Shown: positions 59,101 to 64,000 of the stretch, piece by piece
Layout of the letters: each line of letters begins with the position of its first letter
Numbering within the stretch: the stretch's first letter is position 1
Assembly (NCBI RefSeq): GCF_026262505.1
Contig: NC_067207.1
Span: 15,840,082 to 15,904,081 of the forward strand
Source of the DNA: Trichomonas vaginalis G3
Lineage: Eukaryota; Parabasalia; Trichomonadida; Trichomonadidae
Direction: 5' to 3'
Length of the DNA: 64,000 nt
Translations under genes and position numbers: made by a program
Notes under the pieces: generated by a model
Told to the model about the DNA's origin: nothing
Databases searched by the model: none
The model's input: the letters and a program-made list of their open reading frames with translations, nothing else

Positions 59101-59925
59101 CGTTAAGCCTTCATATTCTGTTAAATCATACATCTTTATTTCAGTAAGATTCTTTATGTTTGTCAAGAAGAAGTCATAGTGCATTTCAACAATACCTGCA
59201 GCATTTGCTTCTATCTCTGATATAAAGTTCTCCTTCAAGAGCTGATGTAGTAATGTTCCAATATTATTGAGGTTTAACGTAGAACATTCATACTTTCCAC
59301 CAAGTTTATAACATACCATCCATCTCTGTTGTGAGTTTATTTTAATTTTCTCTAAGAGTCTCATGAAAACCTTACCGAAATGTTTGTGTAAGTAGTCTCT
59401 GTTTGGTTCATCTAAAGCTTCGATGTTAAAGTCAATGAGTCTATTGCCTGACTTCACATTTCTCTTCCTATTCTCTTCATCTTTCTTTAACCATCTCTCA
59501 CCTTCTTTTGGTTTGTCGTCAATGGAACGAATGACATCGTTAGCTTTGCGAACTTGTTCTATAGCGCTCTTAAACATCTCTCTTCTCTGTTGTTTCAGTG
59601 TGTCGTCTCTTCTTCTTGTTTCACCAACGTTTGCATTTGTTATGTCAAACATTTCTCTTCTTACTTCATGAGGTACTGAACGTCTATGATATAAGTCAAT
59701 AGCAACGTCATTTAAAGGAAATGCTCTTGCATGGACTTCGTCCTCGCCGCGTTGCGGCTTTATGAACTCATGAATTCTATCATAACTTATTGCACCATTA
59801 TAGTCATTGAGGATGTCAGCGAGTGCTTTTTTGTTTGTTGCGTAATGCTTTGCAACATCTATATTAGCTTCTGTAAGAAGTTGTTTTATTTCCGAGTGTT
59901 CTAACTTAGACAACTTCCGATACAT
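56146..59925 (-). CDS. Protein-primed-type family-B DNA polymerase (1259 aa), looks whole
   Basis: Exonuclease motifs: FFADFECSTM (Exo I, about residue 590), IYFHNLSYDINFILRHM (Exo II) and YCKQDVRIL (Exo III). Polymerase motifs: ADFDAVSLYPSAI (A), KLILNSIYGKTI (B) and FYSDTDSMHLY (C). Before the exonuclease, at about 370-480, is a segment with NCFVYACIQAG and VEDHYMLNE, as in the OTU-like Cys/His domain known from Polinton PolBs. The N-terminal 350 residues are helical and basic. It would replicate the element, using a protein primer in known relatives. A double hairpin is inside the gene at 59733-59758. Confidence 0.92.
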   Translation of the reverse strand: MYRKLSKLEHSEIKQLLTEANIDVAKHYATNKKALADILNDYNGAISYDRIHEFIKPQRGEDEVHARAFPLNDVAIDLYHRRSVPHEVRREMFDITNANVGETRRRDDTLKQQRREMFKSAIEQVRKANDVIRSIDDKPKEGERWLKKDEENRKRNVKSGNRLIDFNIEALDEPNRDYLHKHFGKVFMRLLEKIKINSQQRWMVCYKLGGKYECSTLNLNNIGTLLHQLLKENFISEIEANAAGIVEMHYDFFLTNIKNLTEIKMYDLTEYEGLTMSDVKKGKPKKRPYRDESTLTNDQKAILEALKQTGNPALIESFWKDNGEKKFYKKRSGQFWKYLCTLPINLERYQIFNELNKRTATLMTEDNCFVYACIQAGVNEETIDHMREVIRVRDFPQSKVQEISDATGIAFNVTIGYFNDSRHNEIKRYIPKECKTVRTIDLLLVEDHYMLNERLPMTTYFIRNYIEILKECGGMNIEKQMKIYTKRENKYIVRYDRTTPLWDVMKTLWECKYFEPISYGELFTYTTDLYKQNLAPFKDLTYAPKYCVQLKKKAESKEVNKNKCKFIPEHVFFADFECSTMAFIKPFNICYDSEDGSVSESIWGQNCATEFLERLPDKSLIYFHNLSYDINFILRHMTEVKGTPIIKGSRTMQITGLYKGRAIIIKDSYSVINKKLKLFPAMFNLQTGPKEVFPYNYYSSVLLANDNRTGVISEACKFIRDADTFMKNIDSIKGCRIDANHFDLEKYSTFYCKQDVRILREGFVKFRNDILKEFDLNVYDYVSICSIANKLFENRVYFQNGNLYDLSNKPREFISRCIQGGRCMLSDNMKQKSEKKLIADFDAVSLYPSAIARLYTLEGIPKVMKKEMLSTEYLMRHLFDDDQKEPIGEKFISGFFVLIKITEIGIHRHFPLIVCDPELNPELNVPRSSNTCCLMYVDHITLQDLIKYQGVKCEVLQGYYYDGNRDIRIRDEVKKLFELRLKYKKEGNPLQENIKLILNSIYGKTILSPIESKITIVNDKDAIRYAIRNYNHIVKFEGLDGSDKTIFKLTKSICRHFNFCPLGVNILSMSKRIMCEVFCTAEDLGMDIFYSDTDSMHLYNEDIPRLAEEFEKRYGRVLIGKNLGQFHSDFAEITKDKQSLAYKSIFCGKKTYIDLLTNDLNEVAFHARCKGVKQDVLALTANEMFPDSVQCFYDEDKGLMVPQGKFDKDSEFSVMKLYKALYDGQEIGFDLCKSSSPCFAEKFNFSITTKTSFIRKLKF

Positions 59926-60015
59926 CTTTAGTAGGAAATAAAAAAATATTTTTTGAAAAAATTAGATTAGATTTTTTTAAGTTATTTTTCAAAATAATTT
60001 AATATTTTTATTTTA

Positions 60016-60471
60016 ATGAAACACATGCAAGATTGCAAGTTCTTTTCATACAATGCTCTCGCTACTGCCATCAAGAATGAGTTCAATAATGCTTCAAATG
60101 TTAATGTTATCTTTAACAAGAAGTTTGTGAAAGAATCTAAGTTTGGTCAGTATGTCAGACCATTAGCTATCGTCATTGACCGCAAACGTTATACTTCACA
60201 AGAGTTAGCAGTAGTTTTGAAACAAAAGAGTTTCTTCGTGAATGTCAAAGATACTCATTATACTGTCATAAAGAACTCTAACGTTGACTTCTTCAGTATT
60301 GCTTTAAATCTTTCCGAACAGAAAGAATATAAGAAGGGTGAAACAAATGTGAAATATTATCCTTCATCTCTGAAGACAATAACGAACAAAGATGTTATAC
60401 AGAAATTCTACCAAAGGTTGAAGAAGCTTCTATTGACATTGACGAAGGAAGTGAAATGGTTGAAGAAATAG
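60016..60471 (+). CDS. Maverick C protein of unknown function (151 aa)
   Basis: The product starts MKHMQDCKFFSYNALATAIK, with a mixed domain (YVRPLAIVIDRKRYTSQELA) and a lysine-rich end. It is divergent from PolB, with about 90 bp between starts. No family was recognised. An association with replication is possible from position only. Confidence 0.55.
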   Translation: MKHMQDCKFFSYNALATAIKNEFNNASNVNVIFNKKFVKESKFGQYVRPLAIVIDRKRYTSQELAVVLKQKSFFVNVKDTHYTVIKNSNVDFFSIALNLSEQKEYKKGETNVKYYPSSLKTITNKDVIQKFYQRLKKLLLTLTKEVKWLKK

Positions 60472-60506
60472 ACCCTGAAGCTATTTAAGCAAAAATATAT
60501 TTTTGG

Positions 60507-60722
60507 TTAGTCTTCATATGGATATTTTACAACAATTCCCCAATGTATAAACTTTTCATACGCTTTTTCATTAGCTTTATATACCTTCAGAAATTTTGCA
60601 TAATCTTTAGAAGCATTTAGATATTGTTTAAATGCTTTGTATGTCTTCAGAAATTTTGCATAATCTTTTACATGTTGTTCGTTCTCTTCTTCTGTCATGA
60701 GTTCCGAATATTCTAAATTCAT
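60507..60722 (-). CDS. Small protein with an internal helical repeat (71 aa)
   Basis: The product has two copies of KDYAKFLK-(T/V)-YKA about 23 residues apart, each also visible at DNA level (CTTCAGAAATTTTGCATAAT twice). It is probably a helical hairpin. Function unknown. Confidence 0.5.
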   Translation of the reverse strand: MNLEYSELMTEEENEQHVKDYAKFLKTYKAFKQYLNASKDYAKFLKVYKANEKAYEKFIHWGIVVKYPYED

Positions 60723-60776
60723 GTTCTTTCATATGAGATAAAATTTTATAAAAAAATAAAATTAGCTTAGATTTTT

Positions 60777-61604
60777 TTATTCTTCCTCTTTGAAGTTATC
60801 GAAATATTCTGTTATTTTTTCCTTCAGTAATGTTAAGTCTTCTTTGAATGTAAGTATTGTGCAACCTTTGATGTCATAGTGTGTTTGAGGAAGAGTATTT
60901 TTGACAATTTCCTTTATTTGCTCATTCAGTGTCATTGAAATCGGTAAGTTTTCACGATAGAACCAGTTTCTGTCAGATTTATATATTTTAGCTAAGTCAT
61001 AAAAGCTTTTGTTGTTTCTTCTGACTAAATGCAACATAACCATGTCACTGTCTTCTTCTTTCTCCAACTCTTCAATATATATCATATACTTATAACTCTT
61101 TTCCTTTCCTTTTGGTACTGAACGCGGTATTCTTTTCTGTATGCTTTTGTCTTTGGATTCAATGACTTCATCTTTTGCATGAAGTTTCTTTTCCATCTCT
61201 CCACGTTCTGCTTTATATAGTTCATCTAACATCATGAAAATATAACAAGCATAACGAGGTGAAGCCCACATTGCTACAGCATTTACTAAAAGTCTATGAA
61301 CATAATATCCTTTCAAACCAGGAGCCAAATTCTTGCGATTTTCGTACGGAATCTCTTCTCTCGGTTTTCCGAGAGAAGCAATCATATGAGGAAATTCTTC
61401 TAAAAGTTCTTTTGTCTGTTGGTTTTCAAACCAATGATATGCTTGCTTTGTAGAACGAAGAGCATTCATTATACTTTGCATTTGGTACATGTCATCTTTG
61501 ACTGAACGAATGAGTCTCAATTGTTTGTTATACTGTATGTATTCGTATTCTTCATTTATGGCTTCATGAACGATAGCAATTGTTGTGTTCTCTGATGTTG
61601 ACAT
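60777..61604 (-). CDS. KilA-N plus DUF3627-like protein (275 aa), homologue of 37783-38610
   Basis: The start MSTSENTTIAIVHEA matches the homologue; an in-frame ATG six codons upstream lies in the shared leader and was rejected. The KilA-N part ends YYVHRLLVNAVAMWASPRYA. The C-terminal domain begins PRSVPKGKEKSYKYMIYIEE. A hairpin with a 10-bp stem, CTTCTCTCGG-TTTT-CCGAGAGAAG, is at 61355-61378, the same site as the shorter hairpin in the B copy. Confidence 0.78.
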   Translation of the reverse strand: MSTSENTTIAIVHEAINEEYEYIQYNKQLRLIRSVKDDMYQMQSIMNALRSTKQAYHWFENQQTKELLEEFPHMIASLGKPREEIPYENRKNLAPGLKGYYVHRLLVNAVAMWASPRYACYIFMMLDELYKAERGEMEKKLHAKDEVIESKDKSIQKRIPRSVPKGKEKSYKYMIYIEELEKEEDSDMVMLHLVRRNNKSFYDLAKIYKSDRNWFYRENLPISMTLNEQIKEIVKNTLPQTHYDIKGCTILTFKEDLTLLKEKITEYFDNFKEEE

Positions 61605-61692
61605 TACTGTCTTTACATACAAAATAAAAAAATTTGTTAGAAAAAAATTAGCGTTATTTTCTGACTTTCACAAAAGACCAAAAATAAACGCT

Positions 61693-62304
61693 TTACATGT
61701 CTTTTTCAGCAACTTCGTCAAATAATTTTATAGCTTTATCTATCTCATCTACTTCAAACGTTTCTTTACCTTTCGTGGGAGCACCATACATTTTCTCAAA
61801 AACTTCAAGCAGTTCTGTTTCAGCAGCTCTCATATCATTAACAAACACAACCTTGACTCTATTGACTGTACTGTCATATCTTTGAGTTATATTATATGTT
61901 CTTCCTATCTTATATCTCTTTGTATTGAAGTCCTTCGGTTTCTGAACGATGTAAAGTAAGCCTTCACTGCAACGTTCTGAGTCGAATGAACCATAAGTTA
62001 TGAAGTTATATCCAACAACTGGGTCTAACCATAACAAAACTATTGGTATAAGATTTTTGTCAATGAGATATGCTGTAGTTCCATAGAATCTTACCGATAT
62101 CATAAGCTCAGGATTTCTTGTCAAAATTTTCTGAGTTGAAGCATTTCTAACCCAGTGGTTTGTTTTCTTTTCAGATGGAGATATAATGTCTGACAAAGAA
62201 TATTTGTTGTATTTCTTTGAGTATCTTACGTTTAAATCACCTATTCTAACCACTTTGGTGTCATTGTCAATCTTTCTAACTGTTTCAAACCCAATGTTTG
62301 ACAT
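61693..62304 (-). CDS. T5orf172-type protein (203 aa), homologue of 36673-37284
   Basis: The start MSNIGFETVRKIDNDTKVVR agrees with the B homologue. The nuclease-like part has EGLLYIVQKPKDFNTKRYKI then GRTYNITQRYDST and AAETELLEVFEKMYGAP. High identity with the B copy over the full length shows recent common origin or exchange of the cassette. Confidence 0.77.
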   Translation of the reverse strand: MSNIGFETVRKIDNDTKVVRIGDLNVRYSKKYNKYSLSDIISPSEKKTNHWVRNASTQKILTRNPELMISVRFYGTTAYLIDKNLIPIVLLWLDPVVGYNFITYGSFDSERCSEGLLYIVQKPKDFNTKRYKIGRTYNITQRYDSTVNRVKVVFVNDMRAAETELLEVFEKMYGAPTKGKETFEVDEIDKAIKLFDEVAEKDM

Positions 62305-62415
62305 TACTGTCTTTACATACAAAATAAAAATTTTTCTTAGAAAAAAATTAGCGTTATTTTTCTAACTAATGAAATTCATGAAATTTGGTCATTTTTCAGA
62401 CAAAAATAATGTTTA

Positions 62416-62462
62416 GGGTAGATGGTTAGATCTAACCTGATATCTAACCTCATTTCTACCCT
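62416..62462 (-). repeat. Palindromic element after the CxxC coiled-coil gene (C)
   Basis: Reads GGGTAGATGGTTAGATCTAA then CCTGATATCTAACCTCATTT and CTACCC on the plus strand. It is at the same place as 36233-36278 in B (just after the stop of the homologous gene). The inner palindrome is GGTTAGATCTAACC rather than GGGTAGATATACCC. Confidence 0.8.
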
Positions 62463-62468
62463 CATTAT

Positions 62469-63410
62469 TTATAACCGTTTTACATGGTAAACGTTATGAA
62501 TTCGTGAGATTCTAAACAGTTTTGTAGCTTCTATTTCTTCTTTTAGTACATCGAATGTTTTAACAATGCCGAAGGTTTCTTTATACTTCTTCTTGACGTC
62601 AGATAAAAGGAAATCGTCAGCAGTTGGATAGTTTTTGTTCAGAAATGTCAACATATCCATTTTATCTTCTGCTGGCTTCTCTGCCTCCCTCTTTAAATCT
62701 GCATAGTTGTTTCTCATACGTTCTATCTCTTTTACTGAATAGTTATATTTCCTAATTGCTGCTTTACATTTTGAACATTGCGGATTCATTTTTGCGTTAT
62801 ATTCTGAAACCTTACCTGCTAAAACAACTAAGGCGTCAATGGTTTTCTTTAAATCTGAAGCAGTTGGTTTTATCTGTTCATGCCATACTTTACCTCTTCT
62901 ATCTTTATCTCTTATCTGCCATACACATTTTGCAGCTAATGAAACAAAGTTGTCGTATGTCTTAAACTCCACCGATTTATATATGTCAGAGATGTTCTTA
63001 TATAACATGTCGCAATCTTTGTCCATAACTTTATGGTTGCAATGAAAACCAAGGAATTCATAATTTACTTTACGTATGAATTTCTTAATTTCTACTGAGT
63101 CAGTTGGTTTCACTTCTATTTCATCTAATTCAGGAATAGTGAGCTTTTGTTGTTGGATTTCAGGCAATTTGGGTAAATGGTCAATAATGTCCTGCATTTC
63201 ATAAAGATACTGTTCATTTGTTTCATCTTTCGCACTACAGTCTAAATTACTTGTTAAAAGTTCTTGCTTTATCTTCTGGATTTCTGTTTCAAAAGTATAT
63301 GAAGAAGGAATAAAGCTTTTCATCTCTACTAACATAGATGTTGGATTCATGACTAACGAGTTTGGTGCTGTTGTTGTTTGAATTGTTGTTGTGCCGATTG
63401 TTGAAATCAT
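62469..63410 (-). CDS. Maverick-conserved CxxC coiled-coil protein (313 aa), homologue of 35328-36224
   Basis: The start MISTIGTTTIQTTTAPNSLV is chosen because the 24 codons above it are the AT-rich leader (translating to a false hydrophobic stretch). The order of motifs is the same as in B (CSKCKAAIRKYNYSVKEIER; end RIHNVYHVKRL). It is a little longer than the B copy. No family was recognised. Confidence 0.7.
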   Translation of the reverse strand: MISTIGTTTIQTTTAPNSLVMNPTSMLVEMKSFIPSSYTFETEIQKIKQELLTSNLDCSAKDETNEQYLYEMQDIIDHLPKLPEIQQQKLTIPELDEIEVKPTDSVEIKKFIRKVNYEFLGFHCNHKVMDKDCDMLYKNISDIYKSVEFKTYDNFVSLAAKCVWQIRDKDRRGKVWHEQIKPTASDLKKTIDALVVLAGKVSEYNAKMNPQCSKCKAAIRKYNYSVKEIERMRNNYADLKREAEKPAEDKMDMLTFLNKNYPTADDFLLSDVKKKYKETFGIVKTFDVLKEEIEATKLFRISRIHNVYHVKRL

Positions 63411-63494
63411 ATCTTTTATACAAAATAAAAAAATAAATAAAAATAAAACTAACTTTATTTTTTCTATCTTAAGGAAATTCATGAAAATTCAAGA

Positions 63495-63693
63495 GGGTAG
63501 AAATGAGGGTAGAAATGAGGTTAGATCTAACCATCTACCCTAAACATTATTTTTGGTGTAAATTTCATTGACTGACTGACTGACTGACTGACGGCACAAA
63601 GTGGCTTAACGAAAACATTAATATATAAAATTCATGAAAATTCAAGCGGGTAGAAATGAGGGTAGAAATGAGGGTAGATCTAACCATCTACCC
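63495..63693 (+). repeat. Two palindromic GGGTAGAAATGAG elements and a GACT microsatellite
   Basis: Copies at 63495-63540 and 63648-63693, each with an inner GGTTAGATCTAACC-type or GGTAGATCTAACC centre closed by GGGTAGA/TCTACCC. Between them is (GACT)n at 63570-63592, followed by a hairpin-like ACGGCACAAAGTGGC. Confidence 0.8.
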
Positions 63694-63719
63694 TAAACAT
63701 TATTTTTGGTGAATTCAGC

Positions 63720-64000
63720 AACAAAATGAACGAGGTCAGGATGTATGTAAATACCTTTGAATTCATTTATAACGCCCTTAGTAAGCTCATAAAATGCTTG
63801 TTTTGAGGTCGAGCCACTTTTGGCTCCACCGTATTCTTTCAACCAAAACTCAAGAATTTCCTGCATGAATTTTGTATAAAAAGCAACCGTCTGAATTCAG
63901 ACTGTTGCTATATTCTTCACAAAATGCCTTATAATACTCTTCCCAGGACTTATTTTCCAACAACTTTCTAAAGTCTTTCCTAAACTGACGGCGCAAAGCG
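63720..64000 (-). pseudogene. KilA-N gene, partial (runs off the right edge), broken
   Basis: In reverse complement the segment CAGTTTAGGAAAGACTTTAG and AATAAGTCCTGGGAAGAGTA match 34560-34620 of the B KilA-N gene. The region has other changes after the conserved part and looks broken (at least one break). Hairpins lie at 63890-63903 and at the window edge (63987-64000). Confidence 0.65.

Larger units (their letters stand above)
51500..64000. mobile_element. Maverick/Polinton C, left part (right part outside the window; left end not resolved)
   Basis: Parts in view: small HNH-related protein, membrane protein, capsid gene, basic coiled-coil protein, minor virion-type gene, PolB, and a regulator cassette (KilA-N/DUF3627, T5orf172, CxxC coiled-coil, KilA-N). 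The cassette is the same as in B but inverted. Genes are clearly diverged from B, so this is another lineage. I could not find a terminal repeat on the left. The boundary lies between 49263 and 51629, depending on whether the integrase belongs to it. PolB looks whole. The capsid gene and two smaller genes are broken, about five breaks overall. Confidence 0.8.

Overview
This is a eukaryotic nuclear window, AT-rich, most likely from a parabasalid of the Trichomonas/Tritrichomonas group. The evidence is a set of intron-free host genes (a Trichomonas-type initiator-binding-domain protein, a beta-helix surface protein, Rab, eL38, VTA1, CTU2, a RapGAP) with dense Maverick/Polinton elements on both sides. 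The species cannot be fixed from this sequence alone.

Layout. (1) 1-4666: the right end of a Maverick ('A') that runs off the left edge, carrying part of its capsid gene, one intact 1117-aa gene and a terminal inverted repeat closed by a T-run. (2) 4667-22267: host DNA with eight recognisable genes, two decayed gene scraps and long AT-rich gaps. (3) 22268-49262: a 27-kb Maverick ('B') with both terminal inverted repeats, homopolymer A/T ends and a flanking GAATT duplication. It carries a D12-type adenine methyltransferase interrupted by a 1.84-kb insertion with an 80-bp target duplication, small membrane and amphipathic virion-like proteins, a phage tail-collar-like fibre, integrase, HNH nuclease, a divergent PolB, KilA-N and T5orf172 regulators, packaging ATPase, SF3 helicase, minor and major capsid genes and a long coiled-coil protein. 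Several of these are broken, with roughly ten breaks overall. (4) 49263-51500: a short spacer with three perfect hairpins and a different DDE integrase/transposase. (5) about 51500-64000: a third, more diverged Maverick ('C') that leaves the window at the right, with a broken capsid gene, a canonical PolB that looks whole, and the same four-gene regulator cluster as B in inverted orientation.

How it fits together. Capsid, packaging ATPase, integrase and PolB make the Mavericks virus-like. The fibre, the myristoylation-type amphipathic proteins and the one-pass membrane proteins suggest entry functions. The methyltransferase, HNH, GIY-YIG-like and KilA-N proteins suggest genome marking, conflict or gene control. 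A and B are almost identical where they overlap, so they are young relative to each other; C is older or from another lineage.

The most unusual signal is structural. Both B and C are studded with small G+C-rich hairpins, inside open reading frames, between genes and in the termini. At homologous sites the stems differ in sequence yet remain paired. This looks like a family of tiny hairpin elements, or a DNA/RNA structure under selection, and is the best candidate here for something not previously described.
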